Shown piece by piece: positions 1 to 8,789 of a stretch of 64,000 nt of DNA (position 1 is the stretch's first letter; each line of letters opens with the position of its first letter). The translations under genes were made by a program, and so were the position numbers. Source of the DNA: G963704535 sp963704535 (GTDB lineage Bacteria > Chloroflexota > Chloroflexia > Chloroflexales > Roseiflexaceae); contig OY969916.1 in the NCBI GenBank assembly GCA_963704535.1, positions 8,370,001 to 8,434,000 of the forward strand, written 5' to 3'. The notes below the pieces were generated by a model. It saw only the letters and a list, made by a program, of their open reading frames with translations. It did not search any database and was not told where the DNA came from.

Positions 1-24
1 TGCAGCATTACAAGGAGGCTGGTA

Positions 25-1917
25 GTGAAACGCTATCGAGTTCTAGGTCTTCTCTTCCTCGCGCTCTCGCTCTGCTCCTGGCGCCCGCTTCCTCAACAGC
101 CGGCCGCGCAGGTGATTGTCATGGGGCGGTCATCCGAGCAGGCCGCCACTGCCATCCAGCAGGTCCATGGGTCAGTGGAGCGGTACCTCAACATCGTCAA
201 TGGCGTGGTCGCCAATGTCGATCAGCAGCAGATCGGGTATCTGCGGTCACAGGGCTTCAGCGTCGCCCTTAATGCTCCATTGAGCACCGCCGCTACCCCC
301 GCCGCCCGCACGACCGGATCAAATGGGATCTATCCCTCCACCGCGCTTGGCATCGATGCAGAACGCCCTGGTCGCTTAACTGGCCGCGGCGTGACTGTCG
401 CGATCGTCAACTCGGGTCTGCCCACCATCCCCGATCTCAAGTCCAATAAGGCGCTTGACGACGGCAGCCTCGCGGCCTACGAGCGGGATGGCAGCTTCCT
501 GATCTACCGCGACTTCACCGGCCCGACGCGGCGCAGCCGCGACCCCTATGGCCACGGCACTCATATCGCCGGGACGATCGCCGACGCGACGCCGATCGAG
601 GAACGCGCACCCAAGCGCTGGCGCGGCATCGCGCCCGATGCCAACCTGGTGGTGGCGCGGGCGCTTGGCGATGACGGGAGCGGGACCTACGCCGACGCGA
701 TCGCCGCGATCGAGTGGATCGTCAGCATCAAGGATCAATATCAGATTCGCGTGCTCAACCTGTCCCTGTTCGCCCCGGTGCAAAGCCTGTACTGGGCTGA
801 TCCAATGAACCAGGCGGTGATGCGCGCCTGGCAATCGGGCCTGGTGGTGGTGGTCGCCGCCGGCAACAACGGCCCGACGGCCGAGTCGGTGGCGGTCCCA
901 GGGAATAGCCCGTATGTCATCACTGTCGGCGCCTACCGCTCAGCCGCAGTTTCCGGCTCCGGGCAGGACGAGATGACCCAGTTCTCGGCGCGTGGGCCGA
1001 CGCCTGATTCAGGCTTCGTCAAGCCCGACGTTATGGCGCCGGGGGTGCGGGTGATTGCCGGCCTGCCCAGGAACTCAGCGCTGGCCGAAAGCGCGGCGCC
1101 AGGCGAGGTCCTGAAGCATACCGAACTGGACCTGGCCGGCACCAAGTCGCACGTCGGCTTGTTCCAGCTCAGCGGCACGTCGATGGCGGCCGCCGAGGTC
1201 AGCGGGCTGGTCGCGCTGCTGCTCGAGCAGCGGCCGAACCTGACCAACGATCAGGTGAAATGGCTGCTCTCGCGCAACGCGCGCCTGGCCGTCGATGCTC
1301 AGACCGGGAAGGCAGCCTACTCGACTTGGGAGCAGGGCTTTGGCCGGGTCGACGCAGCAGGGCTGCTCTCCTACCGGGGGGAGGTCGGCGCGGCGAACCT
1401 GCGGATGGATATCGCGCGGGACCTGGACCGGGAGAATGGACAGCACTACGTCGGCACAAGCGCCTATGATCAGGCGACGGGGTTGTACTCCATCCCGGCA
1501 GCCGGTGACTCGATGAGCACCTACTTCAACTGGTGTGGTCAGTTTGTGTCCTGGCCAGGAAGCGTAGGTCTCGGCGGTTGTGGTTCTTCGGGCGGCGGGA
1601 CGACCGAGCCGAGTGCAGGGAGCATCTGGTCGGGCGCCGGGAGCATCTGGTCGGGCGCCGGGAGCATCTGGTCGGGCGCCGGGAGCATCTGGTCGGGCGC
1701 CGGGAGCATCTGGTCGGGCGCAGGAAGCATCTGGTCGGGCGCAGGAAGCATCTGGTCGGGCGCAGGAAGCATCTGGTCAGGCCACGGTAGTATCTGGTCG
1801 GGCGCCGGGAGTATCTGGTCGGGCGCCGGGAGTATCTGGTCGGGCGCCGGGAGTATCTGGTCAGGTGGCGTGATCAGGTCAGGGCTTACGGTTTCCTGGA
1901 ACGGCGACGGCTCCTGA
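25..1917 (+). CDS. Secreted subtilisin-like (S8) protein with GSIWSG repeats and Asn at the catalytic Asp position
   Basis: 630 residues from a GTG start, with AAGGAGG at 12-18 as ribosome site. An N-terminal hydrophobic segment (about residues 7-18) suggests export. A propeptide-like region covers roughly 25-95 and the S8 domain about 110-460. The histidine motif GHGTH gives His177, the oxyanion motif AAGNNGP is present, and GTSMAAAEVSG gives Ser386. The usual Asp motif (VAVIDSG) reads VAIVNSG, so position 129 is Asn (AAC). In known subtilisins this Asp is needed for full activity, so this is either a weak or dead protease or one using another acid. The C-terminal 130 residues are Gly/Ser-rich with twelve 7-residue repeats, a likely surface or spacer tail. 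The next gene is convergent across a terminator. Confidence 0.88.
   Translation: MKRYRVLGLLFLALSLCSWRPLPQQPAAQVIVMGRSSEQAATAIQQVHGSVERYLNIVNGVVANVDQQQIGYLRSQGFSVALNAPLSTAATPAARTTGSNGIYPSTALGIDAERPGRLTGRGVTVAIVNSGLPTIPDLKSNKALDDGSLAAYERDGSFLIYRDFTGPTRRSRDPYGHGTHIAGTIADATPIEERAPKRWRGIAPDANLVVARALGDDGSGTYADAIAAIEWIVSIKDQYQIRVLNLSLFAPVQSLYWADPMNQAVMRAWQSGLVVVVAAGNNGPTAESVAVPGNSPYVITVGAYRSAAVSGSGQDEMTQFSARGPTPDSGFVKPDVMAPGVRVIAGLPRNSALAESAAPGEVLKHTELDLAGTKSHVGLFQLSGTSMAAAEVSGLVALLLEQRPNLTNDQVKWLLSRNARLAVDAQTGKAAYSTWEQGFGRVDAAGLLSYRGEVGAANLRMDIARDLDRENGQHYVGTSAYDQATGLYSIPAAGDSMSTYFNWCGQFVSWPGSVGLGGCGSSGGGTTEPSAGSIWSGAGSIWSGAGSIWSGAGSIWSGAGSIWSGAGSIWSGAGSIWSGAGSIWSGHGSIWSGAGSIWSGAGSIWSGAGSIWSGGVIRSGLTVSWNGDGS
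1618..1869 (+). repeat. Twelve tandem 21-bp repeats encoding GSIWSGA
   Basis: Period is exactly 21 bp, so the frame is kept. Units fall into three sub-blocks by third-base changes: the first five share one version, units 6-8 have GCAGGA in place of GCCGGG at the junction, and units 9-12 use AGT for the Ser codon, with one His replacing Ala after unit 8. This pattern shows block duplication, so copy number probably varies between strains. Confidence 0.95.
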
Positions 1918-1946
1918 TCGGCGCCCGTTCCTACCGGCTGATGGAC

Positions 1947-1989
1947 AAAAGAGGAGGTGGATGGCAGCGGCCCATCCACCTCCTCTTTT
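1947..1989. terminator. Bidirectional intrinsic terminator between convergent genes
   Basis: A perfect 18-bp stem (1947-1964 and 1972-1989) with a 7-nt loop, beginning AAAA and ending TTTT, so it has a U tract in both directions. It lies 30 bp after the subtilase stop and 30 bp after the larA stop. Confidence 0.92.
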
Positions 1990-2018
1990 TGTGGCATTCG
2001 CGAGAACGCACTTCGGTA

Positions 2019-3290
2019 TTATGCGACAGGATCGAGCACATACGGAACCGTCTGCGGCCCCTCGGGCAAGATCGCGATACGGGCATCGGGGCCGAAGCGT
2101 TCGAGCAGCAGCGCCAGCGTATCCTCGACGCTGGTGATTGGCTCCAGCATCGCATTGCGCACCGTCTCGGAATCAAGCGACGAGTACAGGTAGACCTCGG
2201 CCTTGCGTTGGACGATCGCCTGGGTCTGGGCCTCCCACTGGTCGTACAGCTCGAAGCCGGGCGCCTCGATCATATCGAGCAGCTCCTGGGGCGTCCTGCG
2301 CATCTGGAGCAGTTGCTTGAAGTTGCCATGATCGGGCAGGCCATCGCTGCACTCGGAGACGGCAATGATCGCGCCGCTGGGCTTCACAATGCGGGCGGCG
2401 GCGCTCATCCCTTTGACCGTCTGGTAGAGATTCTGGTCGAGCGGATACCCGCTATTCGTAGAGATGACCACATCAAACGGCTCCTCAACCGGGCGGGTGG
2501 CGTGCTCGACGACGAAGCGGCAGCCGGCCTCGTGGGCGGTGAGGTAGTGGCCGGCCCAGAGCGCCGTGATCTGGCGGCGCGCGTTGAGCGCGACATTGAC
2601 CATGAAGTGCGGCGGCGCCATCGCGACGGCCTCGCGGATCTCGCCCTGGACCGGGTTGCCGTGGAGCCGCGCCCAGGTCGAGCGCGGGTCGCCGATCATC
2701 TGGGCGTTGTGCAGGTGCATGATCGTCTTGATTCCCGCCACGCCCGGCACGACCCCCTTCGGCCCACCACTGAAGCCGGCGAAGAAGTGCGGCTCGATGA
2801 AGCCAGTGGCGATCCGCACGTCGGCGCGCAGGTAGTCGTTGTTGACCCAGATCTCGCCGCCGTAGCTGGTGCGGCCCAGACGGGTAAGCGTCGCGTCGTC
2901 GAAGGCGTTATGGTTGACGATCCGCACAGTTTCGACCACCTCGGCGCCCAGCATCTGGATCAGCTCGTCGCGGGTGTTGGCGCGGTGGGAGCCGGTGCCG
3001 TTGACGATCACGAAGTTTTGGCGCGGCACCTGCGCCAGTTCGGCCATGATCCAGGGCACGAGCCGCTCACTGGGCGAGGGCCGGGTGATGTCGGCGATCA
3101 CGATCGCGACGGTGTCGCCAGGGCCGGCAAGCTCGCGTAGCGGCGGGGCGTCGATCGGGGCGCGCACGGCGGCTGCGAACGCGCCGTGTTCGTCGCGCAG
3201 GCCGGGCAGATCCTCGGGCGTGATCACGACCGCGTGGTCCGGCACGTCGATGGTGAGCCGGCCACGACCGTAGGCCAGGGAGATGTGCAT
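2019..3290 (-). CDS. larA: Nickel-pincer lactate racemase family protein (LarA-like)
   Basis: 423 residues from the ATG at 3290, chosen because GAGGAG sits seven bases upstream. The LarA family interconverts 2-hydroxy acids with a nickel-pincer nucleotide bound to a lysine. Residues His102 (GTGSHR), His168 (PHFFAGFSGG), Lys178 (SGGPKG) and His194 (MHLHN) occur with the same spacing as His108, His174, Lys184 and His200 of the characterised Lactobacillus plantarum enzyme; Asp67 and Arg70 in DITRP also fit. The family is broad, so the substrate may be a 2-hydroxy acid other than lactate. No larB, larC or larE cofactor genes lie in the window. A half copy of repeat family B lies just upstream of the ribosome site. 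Confidence 0.88.
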   Translation of the reverse strand: MHISLAYGRGRLTIDVPDHAVVITPEDLPGLRDEHGAFAAAVRAPIDAPPLRELAGPGDTVAIVIADITRPSPSERLVPWIMAELAQVPRQNFVIVNGTGSHRANTRDELIQMLGAEVVETVRIVNHNAFDDATLTRLGRTSYGGEIWVNNDYLRADVRIATGFIEPHFFAGFSGGPKGVVPGVAGIKTIMHLHNAQMIGDPRSTWARLHGNPVQGEIREAVAMAPPHFMVNVALNARRQITALWAGHYLTAHEAGCRFVVEHATRPVEEPFDVVISTNSGYPLDQNLYQTVKGMSAAARIVKPSGAIIAVSECSDGLPDHGNFKQLLQMRRTPQELLDMIEAPGFELYDQWEAQTQAIVQRKAEVYLYSSLDSETVRNAMLEPITSVEDTLALLLERFGPDARIAILPEGPQTVPYVLDPVA

Positions 3291-3309
3291 AGAGGCTCCT
3301 CTTTTCGCA

Positions 3310-3338
3310 GAACTGTAAAGCTCCAAAGAACCTTGTCT
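3310..3338 (-). repeat. Solo left end of repeat family B
   Basis: On the minus strand it reads AGACAAGGTTCTTTGG then AGCTTTACAGTTC, matching the left end of family B near 34776-34804 at all but one base. It lies 20 bp upstream of the larA start codon, so it is in or next to that gene's leader. Confidence 0.75.
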
Positions 3339-3417
3339 AAGCACATTATACTCCTTCCGGGACTGGAAACGATGGCCGGTAGGCGTCCTTCACAAGCTCG
3401 TAGCACTGAATATCCTG

Positions 3418-3516
3418 AGAGACTGTTTGAAAAGGGGGAGTTTGAGGGTGCCACCCCTCAAGAATCCCCTTCCAACCACGAACTCCTGCGACAAATGGGC
3501 TTTTCAAACAGTCTCT
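3418..3516 (+). repeat. Family A MITE-like element, full copy (99 bp)
   Basis: Perfect 17-bp terminal inverted repeats AGAGACTGTTTGAAAAG at 3418-3434 and 3500-3516. The interior has an inner hairpin (TTTGAGGG against CCCCTCAA). It encodes no protein. Related copies lie near 22877, 26357, 36602 and 47882. Confidence 0.85.
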
Positions 3517-3561
3517 GAACGTGTTGTGAGCAAATTGTTACGCAATGGTTAAAAAAATTTA

Positions 3562-3591
3562 TTGATTCAAGTGTGGGTGGCATGATACAGT
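3562..3591 (+). promoter_or_regulatory. Candidate sigma-70-type promoter for the alginate-lyase-like gene
   Basis: TTGATT at 3562-3567 and TACAGT at 3586-3591 with an 18-bp gap, in a locally AT-rich stretch, about 40 bp before the gene. AAAGGAG follows at about 3621 as ribosome site. Confidence 0.4.
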
Positions 3592-3633
3592 AGCGCCGGT
3601 TCACTGATATTAAGAACAGATAAAGGAGCCCCT

Positions 3634-4851
3634 GTGATTCGCCCTCACCGTGCCGTTCACGTCCGCATTGCGCTCGCCGCCGCGGTGTTGCTGGTTTTGA
3701 GCAACCTGGCCACTCTGAGCTGGCCGGCGCACGCGCGCCAGGCCGACCCTGAGCCGGCCATCGGAGCGCCCCAGGCCACCAGCGTCAATCTGTACTTGCC
3801 GCTGATGATGCGACAGATAGCTCCTTCACTTGGAATGATCACAACGCCGGCCGAGCTCAAGGCCGCCAAGGCGCTGGCTGACCAGGGCCAGGAGCCTAGC
3901 CGTAGCGCCGTCATCGTGCTGATGCGTACTGTCGAGGACGCGCTGGAGATGGCGCCCTGTGCCGTCGCGAACTACACCACCGACGTGGGTGTCGACTGCC
4001 TGAACGAGTCGTCCCAGTACGCATTTGTCCTGGCGCTAGCCTATCGTATGACCGACAACCCGCTCTACGGCCAACGGGCTGCGGCGTTTATTCGCATCTG
4101 GTACGCGACGCTCGTGACGATCGATCGCGACGATAGCCAGACCCAACTTGACTGGAGCCGCATGGCCCCGGCGATGATCTGGGCGGCCGACCTGCTCGGG
4201 GGGACGCCGGTCTGGACCGATGTCGATCGGCAGGCGTTTAGTGCGATGCTGGTGGACAAGGTGCTGGTCCAGGGGCAGGAGGCATCGAAGCGCAGGAATA
4301 ACTGGGCCGACGCTGGCAATATGCTGCGGCTGACGATTGCGGTGTACGCCCGCCTGCCCGACGAGCGGGCCGCTGTGATCGCCAACTGGAAGCAGAAGCT
4401 CGACGGGATGCAGCAGGCTGCTAACACCTGGTCGTACGGGATGCTGCCGGATGGGTCGTTGGCCGAAGAAAACCGGCGCGGCGAGGATGGCCTGGCCTAC
4501 AACCAGGGCGCGCTCAGTAGCAAGACGGTCTTCGCCGAGATCCTGCGACGCCAGGGCGACAGCTCACTATTCAGCTACAAGACGCCGCGCGGCGTCGGCC
4601 TGAAGGACGGCTGGGATTTCCTGGCGCAGTATGTGGTCGACGCGAGTAAAGGGCAGAATACCTGGCCCTACACCGCCGACCATTACGTGGAGTACTCGAA
4701 CAAGTCCGGGTGGGAGATCGCCTACGCCTACTGGCGCGAGCCGGCCTACCTCGGCCCGATCGAGCTGGAGCGGCCATACCAGTGGGGCGATTGGGCCGAC
4801 CCCGGCTACAGCACCTTGCTGTTCGGCAATCTCAATCTGAGCGGCAAGTAA
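3634..4851 (+). CDS. Secreted alginate-lyase-like polysaccharide lyase family protein
   Basis: 405 residues from GTG with AAAGGAG upstream. A signal peptide covers about residues 1-35 (hydrophobic stretch ending near AHA). The short linker VNLYLPLMMR before the domain is of a type often seen in secreted Chloroflexota proteins. The rest resembles the alpha/alpha-toroid alginate lyase family (Pfam Alginate_lyase): a helical repeat with SQYAFVLALAYRMT, YGQRAAAFIRIW, NNWADAGNM (near residue 222) and LPDGSLAEENRR. In that family Asn/His/Arg/Tyr in these places bind and cleave uronate polysaccharides. The specific polymer cannot be told; a non-catalytic toroid protein is possible. Confidence 0.65.
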   Translation: MIRPHRAVHVRIALAAAVLLVLSNLATLSWPAHARQADPEPAIGAPQATSVNLYLPLMMRQIAPSLGMITTPAELKAAKALADQGQEPSRSAVIVLMRTVEDALEMAPCAVANYTTDVGVDCLNESSQYAFVLALAYRMTDNPLYGQRAAAFIRIWYATLVTIDRDDSQTQLDWSRMAPAMIWAADLLGGTPVWTDVDRQAFSAMLVDKVLVQGQEASKRRNNWADAGNMLRLTIAVYARLPDERAAVIANWKQKLDGMQQAANTWSYGMLPDGSLAEENRRGEDGLAYNQGALSSKTVFAEILRRQGDSSLFSYKTPRGVGLKDGWDFLAQYVVDASKGQNTWPYTADHYVEYSNKSGWEIAYAYWREPAYLGPIELERPYQWGDWADPGYSTLLFGNLNLSGK

Positions 4852-4858
4852 CGGTCAC

Positions 4859-4924
4859 TGGAGATTAGAGATTGGAGATTGGAGATTCACTGATCCAATC
4901 TCTAATCTCTAATCTCTAATCTCC
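4859..4924. repeat. Heptamer repeat hairpin (GATTAGA/GATTGGA type)
   Basis: Four runs of the 7-mer GATTAGA or GATTGGA are followed by the inverted series TCTAATC, giving a long imperfect hairpin. It lies just after the preceding stop codon, where it could act as a transcription end. The same phrase occurs inside the next gene at 6430-6502. Confidence 0.85.
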
Positions 4925-5086
4925 TCGGTTCCCCGCCGTTTGTCTCAATGTGCAGTTTGCTCTATACTGTGGGCGCTGGCCGCTCGCCAATACTGCCGAT
5001 GCCCGCGATGGCGAATCCATCGCCGTGCGCGGTGGCCGGCGCGTGAGCAGGGTTCGAGCGCGTTTGAAGATAGAAAGGGCATCCGT

Positions 5087-7465
5087 ATGGCGTACGCGTC
5101 GCTTATTGGCGCAAGGGTCAGGCGCAAGGAAGATCCGCGGTTGATCACCGGCACCGGCTCCTATGTCGGCGATCTGAAGCTCCCTGGCATGCACTATGTG
5201 GCGTTCGTTCGCAGCCCCTATGCGCACGCCCGTGTCCGTGGCATCGATAGCGCGGCGGCCGCGCAGCTCCCCGGCGTGGTCGCGGTCGTCACCGGGCAGG
5301 ACCTGCCGCCGCTCTGCGAGCTGATGCCCATGAGCAGTGGCGGCGAGGGCGGGCCGTCGGGCGTCGAGCGTAACAAGCAGCACTCCCACTATGCGCTCTC
5401 GATCGATCGCGTCCGCCACGTAGGCGAGGCGGTCGCGGCGGTGATCGCCACGAGCCCGGCGAGCGCGGCCGACGCGGCGGCCGAGGTCGTCGTCGATTGG
5501 GAGCCGCTGCCGGCGGCCGTCGATATGTTCAAGTCGATCGAGGATGGCGCCCCGCTGATCTTCGACGATATGCCCAGCAATGTTGAGCATACCTGGCATC
5601 GTACGGAAGGTGATGTCGAGGCGGCCTTCGCTGGCGCGCACCGGGTCGTTCGGCAGCGAATGAACAACCAGCGTCTCTCCGGGGTACCGATGGAGGGGCG
5701 CGCGACGGTCGCTGCCCCCGATTCGTCCACCGGCGGCGTGACGGTCTGGAGCAGCAACCAGGGGCCGCACCTGGTGCGCTCGGACCTGGCCAAGACGCTG
5801 CGCCTTCAGGAAAACCAAGTTCGCGTGATCGCCCCGGATGTCGGCGGCGGCTTCGGTGTAAAAATCGTCACCTACCCTGAGGATGTGCTGCTGGCGGCGC
5901 TGGCGCTGAAGCACCAGATGCCGCTCAAGTGGACCGAGTCGCGCCTGGAGCATATGGCCACGACCAACCACGGCCGGGCGCAGGTGGCCGAGGTGGAGGC
6001 GGCGGTGCAGGAGGACGGCACCGTGACCGGGCTGCGGATGCGCGTCGTGGCCGACCTGGGCGCCTACCCGCTCGCGCCGGATGTCCCTGAGCTGACCGGG
6101 CTGATGGCAGTCGGTGTCTACCGCATCCCGGCGATCGATCTGCACGTCACCTGCGTGTTCACCAATACAACGCCGGTGGCCGCCTACCGGGGCGCTGGCC
6201 GGCCCGAGGCAGCCTACTACATCGAGCGGATCATGGATGTCGTCGCCGCCGAGCTTGGAGTGGACCCGGTCGAGGTGCGCCGCAAGAACTTCATCCCGCC
6301 TGACGCGTTCCCCTACAAGACGCCGACCGGCCTCTCCTACGACAGCGGCGAGTACGAGCGGGCGCTCAACAAGGTGCTGGAGATCTCGAAGTACGGAGAG
6401 CTGCGGGAGGAGCAGCGGCAGCGCCAGCAGAGATTAGAGATTCGAGATTCGAGCTTGGGAGCGAACAGCGCAATCTCCAATCTCCAATCTCCAATCTCTA
6501 ATAAGCTGCTGGGCATCGGTCTGGCCTGCTACGTCGAGATGTGCGGCTTCGGCCCGTACGAGAGCGCACTGGTGCGGGTCGATCCGAGCGGCACGGTGAC
6601 GGTGTTCAGCGGGATCTCGCCGCACGGCCAGGGTGGTGGGACGACGCTGGCCCAGATCGTGGCCGACGAGATCGGCGCGGACTTCGACAAGATCATCGTC
6701 AAGTATGGTGACACGGGCATCGTGCCCCACGGCTACGGCACCATGGGCAGCCGCAGCATCGCGGTCGGCGGTGCGGCGACGTACCAGGCGGCGGCGAAGG
6801 TGCGCGAGAAGGCCCGGCGGATCGCCGCCGAGATGCTGGAGGCGTCGTTCGATGATGTCGTGCTGGAGGCTGGGCGCTACCAGGTCAAAGGTGTGCCCGA
6901 CACCGGGCTGACGCTGGAGCAGATCGCCGGTCGCGCCTACACGGACAACCTGCCGGATGATGTAGAGCCGGGCCTGGAGGCGTCGTCGTTCTTCAAGCCG
7001 GCGGAGCTGATCTACCCGTTCGGCGCGCACGTGGCAGTGGTGGAGATCGACCGCGAGACCGGGATCGTCTCCGTGCGCGACTACTTCACGGTCGATGACT
7101 GCGGCCCGCGCATCAGCCCGCACCTGGTGATCGGCCAGGTCCACGGTGGGCTGGCCCAGGGCATCGCGCAGGCGCTGCTGGAGGAGGTGGTGTTCGACGA
7201 GAGCGGGCAACTCCTGAGCGGCACCCTGATGGACTACGCCATCCCACGCGCCCACTACCTGCCGTCGTTCGTCACAGACAAGACCGAGACGCCCACGCCG
7301 GTCAACCCACTGGGCGCCAAAGGCATCGGCGAGGCGGCGACGATCGGCGCGACCCCAGCAACGGTGAACGCAGTGGTCGATGCGCTCAAACAGCTCGGTG
7401 TGCGGCACCTGGATATGCCGCTGCGTCCTGAGCGCGTCTGGCGGGCGCTCCAGGCGGCCGAGTGA
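5087..7465 (+). CDS. Molybdenum hydroxylase large subunit (xanthine dehydrogenase / CoxL-like family)
   Basis: 792 residues from the ATG at 5087, the natural family start (MAYASLIGARVRRKEDPRLI). Family members hydroxylate aldehydes, purines or CO at a molybdopterin centre. Recognisable motifs: DVGGGFGVK near residue 257, AAYRGAGRPEA near 369, SPHGQGGGTT near 520, GSRSIAVGG, and the C-terminal GAKGIGEAATIG holding the catalytic Glu. The Fe-S and FAD subunits that usually accompany it are absent here, so it either pairs with partners elsewhere or is an orphan. Residues about 448-472 come from an in-frame heptamer repeat that replaces or interrupts a surface stretch. The active-site motif of CO dehydrogenase (VAYRCSFR) is not present, so a CO role is unlikely. 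Confidence 0.87.
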   Translation: MAYASLIGARVRRKEDPRLITGTGSYVGDLKLPGMHYVAFVRSPYAHARVRGIDSAAAAQLPGVVAVVTGQDLPPLCELMPMSSGGEGGPSGVERNKQHSHYALSIDRVRHVGEAVAAVIATSPASAADAAAEVVVDWEPLPAAVDMFKSIEDGAPLIFDDMPSNVEHTWHRTEGDVEAAFAGAHRVVRQRMNNQRLSGVPMEGRATVAAPDSSTGGVTVWSSNQGPHLVRSDLAKTLRLQENQVRVIAPDVGGGFGVKIVTYPEDVLLAALALKHQMPLKWTESRLEHMATTNHGRAQVAEVEAAVQEDGTVTGLRMRVVADLGAYPLAPDVPELTGLMAVGVYRIPAIDLHVTCVFTNTTPVAAYRGAGRPEAAYYIERIMDVVAAELGVDPVEVRRKNFIPPDAFPYKTPTGLSYDSGEYERALNKVLEISKYGELREEQRQRQQRLEIRDSSLGANSAISNLQSPISNKLLGIGLACYVEMCGFGPYESALVRVDPSGTVTVFSGISPHGQGGGTTLAQIVADEIGADFDKIIVKYGDTGIVPHGYGTMGSRSIAVGGAATYQAAAKVREKARRIAAEMLEASFDDVVLEAGRYQVKGVPDTGLTLEQIAGRAYTDNLPDDVEPGLEASSFFKPAELIYPFGAHVAVVEIDRETGIVSVRDYFTVDDCGPRISPHLVIGQVHGGLAQGIAQALLEEVVFDESGQLLSGTLMDYAIPRAHYLPSFVTDKTETPTPVNPLGAKGIGEAATIGATPATVNAVVDALKQLGVRHLDMPLRPERVWRALQAAE
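6430..6502 (+). repeat. Heptamer repeat hairpin inserted in frame in the Mo-hydroxylase gene
   Basis: GATTAGA/GATTCGA runs (6431-6453), a short spacer, then the inverted CCAATCT series (6471-6502). It has the same phrase as the intergenic copy at 4859-4924. It adds about 24 residues (RLEIRDSS...ISNLQSPISN) with composition unlike the surrounding family domain and leaves the frame open. Confidence 0.85.
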
Positions 7466-7817
7466 TGCGTGAAACGTGAAGCGTGAACATCGCTGCACCA
7501 CGCATCGTGAAGACGACGGTGGTGCAGCGATGCAGCGATCAGCCATGATCTGCACCGCGTAAGGGCGAACCTCGTGTTCGCCCGCGGCGGCGGCAGCGGA
7601 GCGCAGTGGCGACCCATGATCTGCACCGCGTAAGGGCGAACCTCGTGTTCGCCCGCGACGGCGGCAGCGGCGGCAGCGGCGGCAGCGGCCAGCCGTGATC
7701 CGCAGCGTGCCCCGCCCGCAGCGATAGGGCCAGCATCCCCAGGCGCCGTGATACGCGCTATCGCGCCTGGGGGTGCTCACTCCTCTTCTCACCACGCCAG
7801 GTGGCTGGAGCCATACG
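7466..7817. other. Non-coding stretch with a duplicated REP-like unit
   Basis: No convincing gene. It starts with CGTGAAA heptamers, then holds two copies 71 bp apart of a unit of about 45 bp that contains GTAA followed by the palindrome GGGCGAAC-CTCGT-GTTCGCCC (7563-7583 and 7634-7654) and a GCGGCG-rich tail ending in GGCGGCAGC runs. Confidence 0.7.
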
Positions 7818-8759
7818 ATGTCCACCGTAAAGACCACGATCGATCGCGCCCGCGTCGAGCAGATCCTCCGGAACCATTTCAAGGACCCGATCATCCAGAT
7901 CGATCCGCTCGGCGGCGGCGAACTCTCGCAGGCGTTTGGTGTACTTACCGGCGACGGCTCCTACGTGCTGCGTGTGAACCGCCACGGGCATACCTACGCC
8001 AAAGATGCCCTGGCCGCGCGATCCTTTGCGTCAGCAACACTCCCGATCCCAGCCTGCATCGCCCACGGTCAACTGGGCCATACGCTCACCTACGCCATTT
8101 CGGTGCGAGCGTCGGGCCGCCCGCTCAATACGCTGCCGCTCGAAGCCTACCATCAGGTTCTGCCGCAGCTTATGGGCATACTCGACGCTATTCACCAGGT
8201 CGATATCAGCTCCTACCCTGGCGCTGGGCTGTGGGACGATGAGGGCAGCGGGCTGTATCCGCGCTGGGACGCCTACCTCCGCTCCATTCGTGACGAGCCT
8301 GCCAGCGGCTTCTGGGCCAACTGGACGCGGCTGTTTACCGAGAGCTTTCTTGAGCAAACGGTCTTCGACGCCGTCTATGCCCAGATGGATCACCTGCTCC
8401 GCTTCTGCCCCGACGGGCGCTGGCTGGTGCATGGCGACTATGGATTCGATAATGTGCTGGTGGATGGGCAGCACGTTACGGGGGTGATCGATTGGAGCAA
8501 CGCCGCGTATGGTGATTTTCTCTACGATAGCGCGCGGCTGGACTTTTTTGATCCCGCCATGCGGTTCAAAGAGCGCTTTCGCCGGCGGTACGATGAACGC
8601 AAGCAACCAGTGCCCGATTACGACGAGCGCATCCGCTGCTACCAATACGGCATTGGGCTGGACGGGCTGCGCTTCTACGCCAAGTCCGGCCAGCATGCCG
8701 CGTACTGTGGCACACGCGAGCGGTTGATGGCATTATTGCGCGCTCCAATCGGGGAATGA
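7818..8759 (+). CDS. Aminoglycoside phosphotransferase (APH) family kinase
   Basis: 313 residues from ATG. The APH fold transfers phosphate from ATP to small hydroxyl substrates. Visible are the N-lobe region with GDGSYVLRVNRHG (Lys-type strand replaced by Arg), the catalytic loop LVHGDYGFDN with His205, Asp207 and Asn212, and the metal-binding IDWSNAAYGD about 16 residues later. This C-lobe resembles hygromycin B 4-O-kinases, but similarity by eye does not prove drug resistance; many environmental members phosphorylate metabolites. A weak GGAG lies upstream. Eight codons of spacing separate it from the next gene on the same strand, so the two may be co-transcribed. Confidence 0.82.
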   Translation: MSTVKTTIDRARVEQILRNHFKDPIIQIDPLGGGELSQAFGVLTGDGSYVLRVNRHGHTYAKDALAARSFASATLPIPACIAHGQLGHTLTYAISVRASGRPLNTLPLEAYHQVLPQLMGILDAIHQVDISSYPGAGLWDDEGSGLYPRWDAYLRSIRDEPASGFWANWTRLFTESFLEQTVFDAVYAQMDHLLRFCPDGRWLVHGDYGFDNVLVDGQHVTGVIDWSNAAYGDFLYDSARLDFFDPAMRFKERFRRRYDERKQPVPDYDERIRCYQYGIGLDGLRFYAKSGQHAAYCGTRERLMALLRAPIGE

Positions 8760-8789
8760 AGCATCTAGACAGTCATCTTGAGGAGATCA

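Noticed and set aside
1941..3140. Long open frame antisense to the larA gene
   Set aside because: It is the shadow of a GC-rich gene; composition is His/Arg/Asp-rich without domain features, while the opposite strand encodes a protein with all LarA active residues.
5087..7465. Carbon monoxide dehydrogenase coxL
   Set aside because: The CO-specific active-site loop motif is absent and the small and medium subunit genes are missing.
7818..8759. Hygromycin resistance gene
   Set aside because: Only the general APH fold is visible; naming a drug would need substrate-level similarity that I cannot measure.
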